Below are positions 8,164-17,715 of a stretch of 64,000 nt of DNA, in pieces. This DNA comes from Roseburia sp. CAG:10041_57 (GTDB lineage Bacteria > Bacillota > Clostridia > Lachnospirales > Lachnospiraceae). A model generated the notes under the pieces. The model saw nothing but the letters and a program-made list of their open reading frames with translations. It did not search any database and was not told where the DNA came from. How positions within the stretch are numbered: position 1 is the first letter of the stretch; every line of letters begins with the position of its first letter. The position numbers were made by a program, and so were the translations under genes. The stretch spans positions 1 through 64,000 of the forward strand of contig MNTL01000001.1 of the NCBI GenBank assembly GCA_001916965.1, read 5' to 3'.

Positions 8164-9384
8164 ATGCCGCTTAAAGTAGTAGTTATAGGAGGCGGAGCCA
8201 GTGGATTGGCTGCAGCCATTACCGCAGCATGGGGCGGAGCAGAAGTTATCATATTAGAGCATAAGGACAGAGTTGGTAAGAAAATCCTGATGACAGGAAA
8301 TGGAAAGTGTAATTTGACCAATGTAAGCGATTATCATGGAAAATACTATGGAGAAGATGTTGAGAGGATTTACAGTTTCCTTGATAGATTTTCACCACAG
8401 GATACAATAGCTTTTTTCAGACAAATGGGACTATATACGAAAGAGAAAAGAGATGGCGGCATCTATCCGGTGTCTGAACAGGCGACGGCTGTATTGGATG
8501 TACTTCGAAGCACTTGCATACATCTGGGAGTTAAAGTCTTCACAGAATGTGAGCCGGTCAGCATTAAGCAGGGAATGGTATATTATCTGGAGCAAAAGAC
8601 ACAGAAGAAACAGATTCACTTTGATAAGCTGATACTGGCAGCGGGAGGAACGGCTGCCCCTGTATCCGGTTCAGATGGAAGTGGATACAATCTTGCGAAA
8701 ACGTTAGGACATCATCTGATCAAGCCACTTCCTGCGCTTGTACAATTACGATGCGAAGGTAATTATTTTAAAGCCTTGTCAGGCGTAAGGGCACAGGCTG
8801 GACTTACCTTGTACATAGATCACAAGATTGCAGCAACAGAAGAGGGCGAGCTGCAGCTGACGGATTATGGAATATCGGGAATTCCTGTATTCCAGTTTAG
8901 CAGAATTGTTGCCAGAGCATTGTCAGAACAAAAGCAGTGTCAGGTGAAGATAGATTTCCTGCCTTTTTTTCAACAGGTTGATATGGAGAAAATCAAAGAG
9001 AGTATATCAAAGGTTGCATACAAGACTGTAGAAGAGTTTCTGAGTGGAATGGCTCATAAGAAAATAGCCTCCCTGATCTGTAAGCAGGCTCAGATAAAAC
9101 CGGATGTCAGAGTAGGGGAATTACCTGCAAAGAAAGTAATGTCCTGCGTGGAAGCGTTAAGGAAATTTACGGTAACGGTTAAGGCTGCTAATCCTTTTGA
9201 AAATGCACAGGTATGCAGCGGAGGTATCCCTCTGAAAGAAGTGACAGATCAGTTGGAATCCATTTACTGTAAGAACATATATATAACAGGTGAAATACTG
9301 GACTGCGATGGAATCTGTGGAGGATATAATCTGCAATGGGCATGGGCAACAGGAGTGCTGGCAGGAAGAGCCGTAGTACAGTAA
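8164..9384 (+). CDS. FAD/NAD(P)-binding flavoprotein, HI0933/YhiN family
   Basis: Predicted flavoprotein of 406 residues. An N-terminal Rossmann fold GGGASGLAAAITAA binds the FAD ADP moiety; KKILMTGNGKCNLTN near residue 39 is the hallmark of the HI0933 (YhiN, BaiN-like) family; the C-terminus has GEILDCDGICGGYNLQWAWATG, where the second FAD-binding motif ends. Members of this family include enoyl reductases of the BaiN type, but most have no assigned substrate, and none is asserted here. Followed after 16 bases by a second, unrelated flavoprotein gene, so the two probably share a transcript. Confidence 0.88.
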   Translation: MPLKVVVIGGGASGLAAAITAAWGGAEVIILEHKDRVGKKILMTGNGKCNLTNVSDYHGKYYGEDVERIYSFLDRFSPQDTIAFFRQMGLYTKEKRDGGIYPVSEQATAVLDVLRSTCIHLGVKVFTECEPVSIKQGMVYYLEQKTQKKQIHFDKLILAAGGTAAPVSGSDGSGYNLAKTLGHHLIKPLPALVQLRCEGNYFKALSGVRAQAGLTLYIDHKIAATEEGELQLTDYGISGIPVFQFSRIVARALSEQKQCQVKIDFLPFFQQVDMEKIKESISKVAYKTVEEFLSGMAHKKIASLICKQAQIKPDVRVGELPAKKVMSCVEALRKFTVTVKAANPFENAQVCSGGIPLKEVTDQLESIYCKNIYITGEILDCDGICGGYNLQWAWATGVLAGRAVVQ

Positions 9385-9400
9385 TAGAGAGGAACTTTAT

Positions 9401-11044
9401 ATGATCGCGATAAATCAGGTAAAATCAGAAATACCATGGAATGGTCACAGATTGCAGATTCGGGATATGATAGATTCAGAGGAAGTATTGCGTAAGAAGG
9501 CAGCAGCAGTGTTACATATAGATGCAGTACAGATTCGGAAAGTGGAAATCATAAAGCATTCTCTGGATGCACGTAAGAAGCCGCAGATATGGCAGGTGTA
9601 TACACTGGGTGTTACATTACTGCATGAAGACATGGAAGCCAAAATTGTGAAAAAGTGCAAAAACAACAATGTGACACTTGTGTCAGGTCAGGCTTATACA
9701 TTCCCTGACAGTGGAAGTATCAGAATGAATCACAGACCGGTAATCATTGGAATGGGACCGGCAGGACTATTCTGTGCCTATATGCTTGCAAAACATGGCT
9801 ATCGTCCAATTGTTCTGGAACGTGGATATGACGTGGAAACGCGAACAAAAGCAGTAGAAGAATACTGGCAAAATGGAATCCTGCAGCCAGAATCCAATGT
9901 ACAGTTTGGAGAAGGCGGAGCCGGAACCTTCTCAGATGGCAAATTAAATACACTGGTAAAGGACAAGTACGGACGAAGCAAAGAAGTCATGAAGATTTTT
10001 GTGCAGGCGGGAGCACCCGAAGAGATTTTGTATGAAAGCAAGCCGCATATCGGAACAGATATTTTAAAGAAAGTAGTAACCAATATGCGGCAGGAGATCA
10101 TACGTAATGGTGGTGAAGTGCATTTTGGAAGCAAAGTAACAGGAATTGAGACACAGAACAAGAAAATAACAGGCGTTATTGTAAATAATTCTGAAAGAAT
10201 AGAGACAGATCAGGTAGTACTTGCGATTGGACACAGTGCAAGAGATACTTTTGCATATCTTATGAAAGAACAGATTCCTATGGAAGCCAAGTCTTTTGCT
10301 GTGGGTATGCGTGTAGAACATTCACAGAAGCTGATTAATGAGTCAATGTATGGAACCGAACATGGTATGGAATTACCTGCTGCACCATATAAGCTGACAG
10401 CCAGAACCAGTGTGGACAGAGGCGTGTATTCCTTCTGCATGTGCCCTGGAGGCTATGTGGTGAATGCTTCCAGTGAACCGGGCAGAATAGCAGTCAATGG
10501 GATGAGTTATTCAGACAGAGCCAGTCATAATGCCAACAGTGCTATTATCGTAACCGTAACACCGCAGGATTTTCCTGGAGATGGACCTCTGGCTGGTGTG
10601 GAATTCCAACGCCAATTAGAAGAAAAGGCATACAATGCAGGCAAAGGCAAAGTTCCTGTGCAGTATTATGAAGATTTCAAAGAAAACAGAAGTTCCGAAC
10701 CAGAAGAAAACAGAATAAAGCCTTGTATCAAAGGGCAATATGAGTACGCCAGTCTGCGTGGGATTTTCCCAGAGGAATGTGAAAAGGCATTTATAGAAGG
10801 AATGGAGCATTTTGATCATATTATTCCAGAATTTGCAGGAAAAGATGTCATACTGGCTGGCGTGGAGAGCAGAACCTCTTCCCCGGTACGCATACACAGA
10901 AATGAAGCGCTTCAGAGTCCGGGATTATCGGGGCTGTATCCATGTGGAGAAGGCGCGGGCTACGCAGGCGGCATTACTTCAGCGGCTATGGATGGAATGT
11001 ATGTGGCAGAACAGATTGCCAGCTGCTATTCCCCTATTGCATAA
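9401..11044 (+). CDS. NAD(FAD)-dependent dehydrogenase family protein (COG2509 type)
   Basis: Flavoprotein of 547 residues. After an N-terminal domain of about 105 residues, the FAD-binding motif GMGPAGLFCAYMLAKHGYRP begins; VQFGEGGAGTFSDGKLNTLV near 167 and PCGEGAGYAGGITSAAMDG near the C-terminus are diagnostic of this uncharacterised dehydrogenase family. The substrate is unknown. The gene follows another flavoprotein by 16 bases with its own AGAGGAA site. Near its stop, CCCTATTG and CAATAGGG (11032-11069) could form a weak stem, but there is no clear terminator before proB, so read-through into proB is likely. Confidence 0.86.
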   Translation: MIAINQVKSEIPWNGHRLQIRDMIDSEEVLRKKAAAVLHIDAVQIRKVEIIKHSLDARKKPQIWQVYTLGVTLLHEDMEAKIVKKCKNNNVTLVSGQAYTFPDSGSIRMNHRPVIIGMGPAGLFCAYMLAKHGYRPIVLERGYDVETRTKAVEEYWQNGILQPESNVQFGEGGAGTFSDGKLNTLVKDKYGRSKEVMKIFVQAGAPEEILYESKPHIGTDILKKVVTNMRQEIIRNGGEVHFGSKVTGIETQNKKITGVIVNNSERIETDQVVLAIGHSARDTFAYLMKEQIPMEAKSFAVGMRVEHSQKLINESMYGTEHGMELPAAPYKLTARTSVDRGVYSFCMCPGGYVVNASSEPGRIAVNGMSYSDRASHNANSAIIVTVTPQDFPGDGPLAGVEFQRQLEEKAYNAGKGKVPVQYYEDFKENRSSEPEENRIKPCIKGQYEYASLRGIFPEECEKAFIEGMEHFDHIIPEFAGKDVILAGVESRTSSPVRIHRNEALQSPGLSGLYPCGEGAGYAGGITSAAMDGMYVAEQIASCYSPIA

Positions 11045-11101
11045 TCAAAAAACATGCTTTACAATAGGGAACATGAGTGTGCGATGATACGGAGGCATAA
11101 A

Positions 11102-11956
11102 ATGGACGAGTTACGCAGTAAATTGAAAGATAAAAAGAGAGTCGTTGTGAAGATTGGTTCATCTTCTTTGCAGCACCCGGAGACAGGAGATCTTGATTAT
11201 ATAAAGATGGATATACTGGTTCGCGAATTGTGTAATATTCGCAATCAGGGCAAGGATGTTATTCTGGTAACATCGGGAGCGATTGCCTGTGGCAGAAGGG
11301 CTGTTCATATTTCAAAGCCCGCTACGATTGCAGAGAAACAGGCATGCGCAGCAATAGGACAGGCAAGACTGATGACAACGTATCAGCGTATTTTCTCTGA
11401 ATATGGACATCTTGCAGCGCAGATTCTGATGACAAGGAATACAATCGTAGCTGACTTGAACAGATATAATGCACATAATACATTCAGTGAACTGATGAAT
11501 ATGGGAGTCATTCCCATTGTAAACGAGAATGATACAATCTCTACATTTGAAATTGAGGATGTCATTGGGGATAATGATACGTTATCTGCGATTGTAACTG
11601 CTTTAACAGGCGCAGACCTGCTGATCCTGTTATCTGATATAGATGGTCTGTATACAGATGACCCACATAAGAACCCTGATGCAAAATTCATAGACAGAGT
11701 AGATAGTCTTACTGATGAATTACTCAGCATGGGAAAAGGAACTACAGGAAGTGATATTGGAACAGGTGGAATGGAGACCAAGCTGACTGCCGCCAAGATT
11801 GCAACTTATTCAGGGGCTGATATGGTCATTGCCAATGGTAAGGATGTAAGAGTCATTCACCGTATTATGGAAGGCAGAAGTTACGGTACGATATTTAAGG
11901 CAAATAAAAACGAGGCGTTTAATTTTGCACAGTTCGTAGATAATTTGCATAAATAA
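11102..11956 (+). CDS. proB: Glutamate 5-kinase, short form without PUA domain
   Basis: First step of proline synthesis: ATP-dependent phosphorylation of glutamate to gamma-glutamyl phosphate. The amino acid kinase fold is clear: VVVKIGSSSL near the start, VILVTSGAIACGRR, PIVNENDTIST, IGDNDTLSAIV and GTGGMETKLTAAKIA. The protein ends at about 284 residues with an ARO-type kinase domain only; the C-terminal PUA domain of the E. coli enzyme is absent. The ATG at 11102 is preceded by GGAGG with correct spacing; a frame opening at 11054 has no matching site. proA is 1.5 kb downstream on the same strand with three metabolic genes in between. Confidence 0.93.
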   Translation: MDELRSKLKDKKRVVVKIGSSSLQHPETGDLDYIKMDILVRELCNIRNQGKDVILVTSGAIACGRRAVHISKPATIAEKQACAAIGQARLMTTYQRIFSEYGHLAAQILMTRNTIVADLNRYNAHNTFSELMNMGVIPIVNENDTISTFEIEDVIGDNDTLSAIVTALTGADLLILLSDIDGLYTDDPHKNPDAKFIDRVDSLTDELLSMGKGTTGSDIGTGGMETKLTAAKIATYSGADMVIANGKDVRVIHRIMEGRSYGTIFKANKNEAFNFAQFVDNLHK

Positions 11957-11977
11957 GAAACAGTTGAAAGGCATGGT

Positions 11978-12208
11978 TTGATAATTATGAATATGCAGGA
12001 GAAAATAGACCGGATTAATGCATTGTATCATAAATCCAAGGCAGAGGGGCTGACGGATGAAGAGAAGGCAGAACAGGCAAAGCTGAGAGCTGAATATGTT
12101 GCCAGTGTCAGAAATAATTTAAGAAGCCAGCTGGATAACATATCCATACAGGAACCGGATGGCAGTGTAGTAAATCTGGGAGACAAATACGGCAAAAAAG
12201 GACACTAG
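11978..12208 (+). CDS. DUF896 (YnzC-like) small protein
   Basis: Short helical protein of 76 residues with the family pattern INALYHKSKAEGLTDEEKAEQAKLRAEY, forming a two-helix hairpin, followed by a flexible tail. Bacillus YnzC is the reference member; its function is not established. GAAAGG at 11966-11971 is well spaced for a TTG at 11978, whereas the ATGs at 11987 and 11993 are too far away, so a TTG start is preferred. Sits between proB and the formyltetrahydrofolate cyclo-ligase gene with only two bases to the latter, indicating a common message. Confidence 0.85.
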   Translation: MIIMNMQEKIDRINALYHKSKAEGLTDEEKAEQAKLRAEYVASVRNNLRSQLDNISIQEPDGSVVNLGDKYGKKGH

Positions 12209-12209
12209 G

Positions 12210-12791
12210 ATGAAGGCAAAGCAGGAAGTCAGAAAAGAAATTTTATCATACAGAAACCAGATGACTCATGATGAGGTAATGGACAGAAGCAGGCAGATCA
12301 TTCAAAGAGTGCTGAAGACACCGGAGTATGAAGAAGCGGACAATGTTTTGCTGTATGCAGACTATTGTCATGAAGTTATGACCAGAGAACTTTTTGAAGA
12401 TGCGATACTTAGAAAGAAAAGGGTATATTTCCCCAAATCTTATGGAGAAGACTGCCATATGGAATTCTATCAGGTAATCTCGGTAAAGCAGCTGGAAGCC
12501 GGATATAAAGGAATCAGAGAACCGGCAGCGGATGAATCACTGCGATACAGATTCAGAACACAGGAAGACACGTTGATGATTCTTCCAGGAGTGGCATTTG
12601 GAACAGATGGGTACCGTATCGGGTATGGTAAGGGCTTTTATGACCGTTACCTGCAGGATAAGGCGCAGATTACCAGAATGGGACTGGCTTTTTCCAATCA
12701 GATTACAGAACCCTTCATACATGAAGAACATGACAGAAAAATGGACAAGATTGTAACAGAAGAGATTATTTATTCATTTCTGAGAATATAG
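12210..12791 (+). CDS. 5-formyltetrahydrofolate cyclo-ligase
   Basis: Converts 5-formyl-THF to 5,10-methenyl-THF with ATP, returning a storage folate to the one-carbon pool. The substrate loop and ATP motif are visible: KRVYFPKSYG near residue 69, LMILPGVAFGTDGYRIGYGKG near 130 with FYDRYL following. 193 residues is typical. Its place directly before thyX is sensible, since ThyX consumes methylene-THF. The E. coli equivalent is ygfA/fau and the Bacillus one yqgN; no symbol is asserted. Confidence 0.92.
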   Translation: MKAKQEVRKEILSYRNQMTHDEVMDRSRQIIQRVLKTPEYEEADNVLLYADYCHEVMTRELFEDAILRKKRVYFPKSYGEDCHMEFYQVISVKQLEAGYKGIREPAADESLRYRFRTQEDTLMILPGVAFGTDGYRIGYGKGFYDRYLQDKAQITRMGLAFSNQITEPFIHEEHDRKMDKIVTEEIIYSFLRI

Positions 12792-12804
12792 AGGAAGGAA
12801 AAAC

Positions 12805-13476
12805 ATGAACAAAATTAAAGCATCATATGAAATACTGACCCCAATATCTGAAGGTGGCATAAAAGAATTACAACACATTGAAAAAATAGGACGTGTATGC
12901 TATAAAAGCGAGGATTATATTACAGAAGATGGGGAATCTGCCAGGAAATTTGTTGCCATGCTGATTCGTAACGGTCATGAAGCAATGATTGAACATTCAT
13001 TCCTTTCCGTAAAGTTTACAGTTGACAGAGGTGTCAGCCATGAGCTGGTACGCCACAGAATCGCTTCCTTTGCACAGGAAAGTACCCGTTACTGTAATTA
13101 TGCAAAGGATAAGTTCGGAGCAGAATGTGCATTCATAGATCTGGAACCGGGCATTATGCTGGACAACAAGATGAAGAAAATGTCAGGTGAAGAGATTGCA
13201 CTGGTTATGGCTGAGTGGACAAGTGCCATGGAGGATGCAGAACGTCACTATATGAGGCTTCTGGAACTGGGAGCGACACCGCAGATTGCAAGAGCTGTAT
13301 TGCCTAACAGTACCAAGACAGAGATCACAGTATCTGCTAATTATCGTGAGTGGCGTAATTTCTTTAAGCTTCGTGTACCGGCAGATGTTCATCCTCAAAT
13401 GAGAGAAGTGACCATTCCTTTGTTAAAAGAATTAAAGGGAATGATCCCTGTTATTTTTGATGATATAGAGTGCTAG
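12805..13476 (+). CDS. thyX: Flavin-dependent thymidylate synthase ThyX
   Basis: Makes dTMP from dUMP using methylene-THF as carbon donor and FADH2 as reductant, releasing THF and not dihydrofolate. The ThyX motif RHRIASFAQESTRY at residues 83-96 contains the RHR triad and the serine/arginine positions of the R-H-R-x7-S signature. Length of 223 residues is normal. AGGAAGG upstream sets the ATG. Its presence suggests the cell may lack ThyA, although a second enzyme elsewhere cannot be excluded. Cotranscribed with a folate cyclo-ligase gene and followed by proA after 33 bases. Confidence 0.96.
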   Translation: MNKIKASYEILTPISEGGIKELQHIEKIGRVCYKSEDYITEDGESARKFVAMLIRNGHEAMIEHSFLSVKFTVDRGVSHELVRHRIASFAQESTRYCNYAKDKFGAECAFIDLEPGIMLDNKMKKMSGEEIALVMAEWTSAMEDAERHYMRLLELGATPQIARAVLPNSTKTEITVSANYREWRNFFKLRVPADVHPQMREVTIPLLKELKGMIPVIFDDIEC

Positions 13477-13509
13477 AGTAGAGATAATGCAGAAGGAGGA
13501 GATTGAGAG

Positions 13510-14790
13510 ATGACAATTCGAGAGAAAGCTGCCATGATGAAACTGGACAGCTCTAAAATGGCTTCAACTGATATTGCAGTGAGAAATGCTGCATTAGAAA
13601 AGATAGCAGAATCACTGCTTGCAGGCAAAGAACGTATATTTGAGGCAAATGCAAAAGATATGGAGCGTGCCCAGGCAGACAATATTTTGCCTGCGGTAAT
13701 TAAACGCTTGAAATTCAGTGAAGCAAAGCTTTCAGATGCAATAGCAGGAATTCATAATCTCATTGCACTCCCGGATCCTCTTTTTCGGATTCAGTTGAAG
13801 AGACAACTGGATGAAGGTCTGACACTTGTCAGGGAGACTTGCCCAATCGGTGTAATAGGTGTTATTTTTGAAGCAAGACCGGATGCTATGGTACAGATTG
13901 CTTCTTTATGTATCAAGAGTGGCAATTGTGCAATCCTTAAAGGCGGAAGTGAGACCAGGGAGACGAACAAGCTTCTTTTTGAATTAATTTATGAAGCTGC
14001 ATTATCCAGTGGACTTCCGCAGGGGTGTTTATTTCAGGCTGAACAAAGAGATGAGATTGCAGAGCTTCTGGCATGCCATGAGTCTGTAGATCTTTTGATT
14101 CCCAGAGGCTCCAATGCATTTGTTCAATACATTATGAATAACACGAAGATTCCTGTATTAGGACACGCAGATGGAATCTGTCATATTTATGTGGATAAGG
14201 ATTTTGACCTGGAGAAAGCAATCCCGGTGATTATTGATGCCAAGACACAGTATACGGCTGCATGTAATGCCGTAGAAACCCTGCTGGTACATCAGGATGC
14301 CTTGGAGAAGCTGATGCCGCCACTACAGAAGGCTTTTGAAGAGTATAAGATATCTTTGCGTGCTACAAGTGATATTGCAGACAGATACGGCAGTGAGTTG
14401 GCTACAGAAGAGGATTTCAGTACAGAATATCTGGATCTGATTATTTCAGCAAAGACAGTTGAGAACATAGATGAAGCAATATGGCACATTAATAAATATG
14501 GTTCACATCATACGGACTGCATTATCACAGAGGATAATAAGGCAGCAGAATACTTTATGCGGATGGTAGATTCTGCGGGGGTATATCAGAATTGCTCAAC
14601 ACGCTTTGCAGATGGATTCCGATATGGATTCGGAGCAGAGGTTGGAATCAGTACAGGCAAGATACATGCCAGAGGACCGGTTGGATTAGAAGGGCTTGTT
14701 ACATACAAATATAAGCTGTTTGGTAATGGACAGATTGTAGGAGACTATGCAAGTGGCAGGAAGTCATTTCACTTTAAAGACTTGAAATAG
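13510..14790 (+). CDS. proA: Gamma-glutamyl phosphate reductase
   Basis: Second step of proline synthesis, NADPH-dependent reduction of gamma-glutamyl phosphate to glutamate semialdehyde. Aldehyde-dehydrogenase fold of 426 residues; the catalytic cysteine lies in YTAACNAVETLL near residue 258, and the cofactor and substrate segments CPIGVIGVIFEARPD and LIPRGSNAFVQYI are intact. C-terminus ARGPVGLEGLVTYKY is typical. AGGAGG nine bases upstream gives the start. An intrinsic terminator follows, closing the proB-to-proA operon. Confidence 0.95.
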   Translation: MTIREKAAMMKLDSSKMASTDIAVRNAALEKIAESLLAGKERIFEANAKDMERAQADNILPAVIKRLKFSEAKLSDAIAGIHNLIALPDPLFRIQLKRQLDEGLTLVRETCPIGVIGVIFEARPDAMVQIASLCIKSGNCAILKGGSETRETNKLLFELIYEAALSSGLPQGCLFQAEQRDEIAELLACHESVDLLIPRGSNAFVQYIMNNTKIPVLGHADGICHIYVDKDFDLEKAIPVIIDAKTQYTAACNAVETLLVHQDALEKLMPPLQKAFEEYKISLRATSDIADRYGSELATEEDFSTEYLDLIISAKTVENIDEAIWHINKYGSHHTDCIITEDNKAAEYFMRMVDSAGVYQNCSTRFADGFRYGFGAEVGISTGKIHARGPVGLEGLVTYKYKLFGNGQIVGDYASGRKSFHFKDLK

Positions 14791-14799
14791 AAATATGGG

Positions 14800-14840
14800 G
14801 AACGCATTCATATGCACAAGACATGGGATGCGTTCTTTTT
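14800..14840 (+). terminator. Intrinsic terminator after proA
   Basis: GAACGCAT (14800-14807) pairs with ATGCGTTC (14828-14835), directly followed by five T residues; the 20-base loop has some internal pairing. Confidence 0.75.
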
Positions 14841-14937
14841 ATGCATAAATTTTAAAAGATGGTACAAAATTGTAAGAAAATGTGATACCATAGAAATAGG
14901 AAAAATTGACTATAACTTTATGTAAATCAGGTGGGTT

Positions 14938-16845
14938 ATGAATATCAAAGTTCAGTTATGTGGAATTGTACTACTATTGATAGGATTTTTGTTGTATTAT
15001 CCGAAGAAAAAACTGCAGACATCTTCAAAGCGTGCTTTTGTGTGGTTTTATTTTATTACACTCTGCTGTGTTATTCTGGATATTGTGTCAATTGTTGTAA
15101 TTGAAAATGCAGCGTACTTGCCCGTAGTATTTGTAAAATTTATATGTAAGAGTTATCTGATCAGCCTGGTTGCAACTGCATTATGCAGTATTATATATAT
15201 AGGTGTTGATATTGTATTTTATAAAAACTCCTTCAGACGGGCTGAGATTGTATGTGGAATTCTGGCGCTTGCTATCAGTATATGTATTATGGCACTGCCT
15301 TTGGATATTTTCTTTGATTCTGAGACTCATGTTGTATATACATATGGACCGGCGGCGATGATGACTTATCTGGGAACAGTGGGAATTATCCTTACGTGCT
15401 GCTATTTGTTGGTAAAATATAAAGGTTATATTCAGAAGAGACGGCATAGTGCGATGCTTTTGTGGATGTTGATATGGTATGCTTCTGCATTGATCCAGTT
15501 CCTGAATCCTCAATTCCTTGTAGTTGGATTTGGCAGCTGCCTTGGGGTTGTGATCATTTATCTCCAGTATGAGAATCCGGAGATCAATATGGACCGTGAA
15601 AGCGGAATGTTCAACCAGACTGCAATCTACCAGCTTATTCGGCAGATTTATTATGAGAAATCGTCATATGCAGTATTTACTTTTATTAATGACCATCGTT
15701 TTGCCAGAGACTATATTCAGCTGACAATGCCGGGATTGATTAATGCGCTGCTTCATGTAAAAAATGCGTGTGTATTTAAAACAGCGGATGATGAAATTGT
15801 CATGATGATCCCGAATCATGATGTGCAGGAGTTTAGCACTGCAATGGTGGAAAAACTGACTACCAATGAACTAGGGCAGCATGATGAGAATGATAATTTG
15901 AAAGTCCTGTTTATGAACGATTGCCTTCTTGCACCTAAACCTGAAGATTTTTTTGCAATACTCCGCTATTGCAGAAGAAAGAAGATAACGCAGTCTGTAC
16001 GGCAATTCATTGATATCAATGAATCTGTTATGAATGAGATGCTGGATGAAAATAAATTATTTAAAACCATAGAGGAAGCAATCAACAACAATCGGATAGA
16101 AGTATATTACCAGCCGATTTATTCTACCAACAATAAAAAATTTGTCAGTGCCGAGGCACTAGTCCGGATGTTTGATGCGGATGGTAAAATGCTTCCGGTA
16201 TATGACGCTATAAAGGCATCTGAAGACAGTGGACAGATACACCGAATCGGTGAGATTGTATTTGAAAAGGTGTGCCAGATGATAAAGGAACAGCATATTG
16301 AGGAATATGGTATAGAGTATGTTGAAATCAATCTTTCCATGGTGCAATGTTCAGATGAGAAGCTTGCAGAACGATATATCCGTATCATGGAGGAATACAA
16401 TATTAACCCCAAGTTTATTAATCTGGAAATTACCGAGTCAGCAACAGTAGAGATGAAAAAGACTCTGCTGGCTAACATGAAGAAGCTGATTCAATATGGA
16501 ATCACGTTCTCTCTGGATGATTTTGGAACAGGGCAGTCTAATTTGAACTACATTGTAGAAATGCCGGTCCAGATTGTAAAGTTTGATAGAGAAATGACGA
16601 AGTCATATTTTGAAAGCCACAAGGGTCGTTTTGTCATGAATGCTGCCATGCATATGATTCAGGGCATGAAACTTCATATTGTATCTGAAGGTATCGAAAC
16701 AAAGGAACAGCTTGAGACTATGGAAGAATTGGGAATAGAGTATATTCAGGGATTCTATTTTTCCAAACCGCTGCCGTTATTAGAGTTCATTGAGTTCATA
16801 AGCCATCAGAAGGAAGACAGCCAGCAGGAAAGCCTGGTAATGTAG
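14938..16845 (+). CDS. Membrane-anchored EAL-domain protein, c-di-GMP phosphodiesterase
   Basis: 635 residues: about seven membrane helices in residues 1-210, a poorly conserved GGDEF-like region around 215-365 without a recognisable GGDEF motif, and a complete EAL domain from about 370. Catalytic residues appear present: EALVRM at 406, NLS at 465-467, EITE at 497-500, DDFGTG at 527-532, K548 and EGIET at 584-588. It should therefore hydrolyse c-di-GMP to pGpG, with input from the membrane part, which resembles the histidine-kinase-type 7TM sensory module. Only 15 bases separate it from the next gene, a secreted SH3-like protein. An upstream promoter could not be placed confidently. Confidence 0.9.
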   Translation: MNIKVQLCGIVLLLIGFLLYYPKKKLQTSSKRAFVWFYFITLCCVILDIVSIVVIENAAYLPVVFVKFICKSYLISLVATALCSIIYIGVDIVFYKNSFRRAEIVCGILALAISICIMALPLDIFFDSETHVVYTYGPAAMMTYLGTVGIILTCCYLLVKYKGYIQKRRHSAMLLWMLIWYASALIQFLNPQFLVVGFGSCLGVVIIYLQYENPEINMDRESGMFNQTAIYQLIRQIYYEKSSYAVFTFINDHRFARDYIQLTMPGLINALLHVKNACVFKTADDEIVMMIPNHDVQEFSTAMVEKLTTNELGQHDENDNLKVLFMNDCLLAPKPEDFFAILRYCRRKKITQSVRQFIDINESVMNEMLDENKLFKTIEEAINNNRIEVYYQPIYSTNNKKFVSAEALVRMFDADGKMLPVYDAIKASEDSGQIHRIGEIVFEKVCQMIKEQHIEEYGIEYVEINLSMVQCSDEKLAERYIRIMEEYNINPKFINLEITESATVEMKKTLLANMKKLIQYGITFSLDDFGTGQSNLNYIVEMPVQIVKFDREMTKSYFESHKGRFVMNAAMHMIQGMKLHIVSEGIETKEQLETMEELGIEYIQGFYFSKPLPLLEFIEFISHQKEDSQQESLVM

Positions 16846-16860
16846 AAAAGAGGGAATGAT

Positions 16861-17625
16861 ATGTTTAAATTTGTGAATAAGAAGAACAGAACAGTAGCTG
16901 CATTTTTGCTTGTGTGCTGCATTACGGTAAGTATGCTGTATTCAACACCTGCTTATGCGTTAGAAGTGACACAGACAGATGTAAAAATGTATACGACATC
17001 AGGTACACCTGTGTATGCCGCACCTGATCTGAATTCTACGATTGTGGTATATCTGGAGAGATTTGTGAATGTGACTGTAACAGGAATTACAGATAATGGG
17101 TTTTATCGTGTGAATCTCAATGGAGATTATTATATACCGGGACCGTATCTGATCAGTTCCGTGCAGCCTGATAAGACAGAGAAACAGAAATCACTGGATA
17201 ACCTTGACAAGTTTACCAAGGCTTATCAGAATCAGCTTGAACTAATGAAGGGTTACAGCAGTGCTTTTGCACTTTTGGATGTTACAGGTGATGGTATTCC
17301 GGAGCTTTTTGATCTGAGTGGACAGGAAATCTATACATATTATGAAGAACGTGCAGTTATGATGTATTATTCAGAATATCCACTTACTTTCTATTATGAT
17401 AAGAAGAATAACAAGCTGCTTGGAAAATATACATGGAACAGTAAAGAAATATGGGAAGTATATTATGTAGATAAATCACTTCTTCCATGGGGACAGATTA
17501 AGTGCAATTCTACAGATGCATCAGCTTACAAGTCAAATGCAGAAGCTGTTTCCAGATCTTATACGAATGATGATGAGACAAGAGCAGATATGTATAACAT
17601 TTTGAAGAAAATTCTGTCTTTGTAG
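16861..17625 (+). CDS. Secreted SH3-like domain protein of unknown function
   Basis: 254 residues. A signal peptide (KKNRTVAAFLLVCCITVSML, cleavage likely after AYA at about residue 33) is followed by an SH3b-like module at roughly 40-100 (VKMYTTSGTPVYAAPDLNS, then FYRVNLNGDYYIPGPYL). A Ca-binding-like loop LDVTGDGIPELFD lies near residue 139, as in VCBS/EF-hand-type repeats. No catalytic domain is visible. SH3b domains often bind peptidoglycan, so surface binding is a reasonable guess. Directly downstream of the EAL phosphodiesterase, suggesting shared control. No terminator was seen after it. Confidence 0.75.
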   Translation: MFKFVNKKNRTVAAFLLVCCITVSMLYSTPAYALEVTQTDVKMYTTSGTPVYAAPDLNSTIVVYLERFVNVTVTGITDNGFYRVNLNGDYYIPGPYLISSVQPDKTEKQKSLDNLDKFTKAYQNQLELMKGYSSAFALLDVTGDGIPELFDLSGQEIYTYYEERAVMMYYSEYPLTFYYDKKNNKLLGKYTWNSKEIWEVYYVDKSLLPWGQIKCNSTDASAYKSNAEAVSRSYTNDDETRADMYNILKKILSL

Positions 17626-17642
17626 TGCGTGCTCATTGACCC

Positions 17643-17671
17643 TTGCAAGTTTGTATAAAATAATATATAAT
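17643..17671 (+). promoter_or_regulatory. Sigma-A-type promoter upstream of miaB
   Basis: TTGCAA at 17643-17648 and TATAAT at 17666-17671 with a 17-base spacer, in the gap before miaB. Confidence 0.6.
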
Positions 17672-17715
17672 CAGCAAAGGTGTGTTCTGCGAAGATACGC
17701 AGATGCAGGAAAGGC

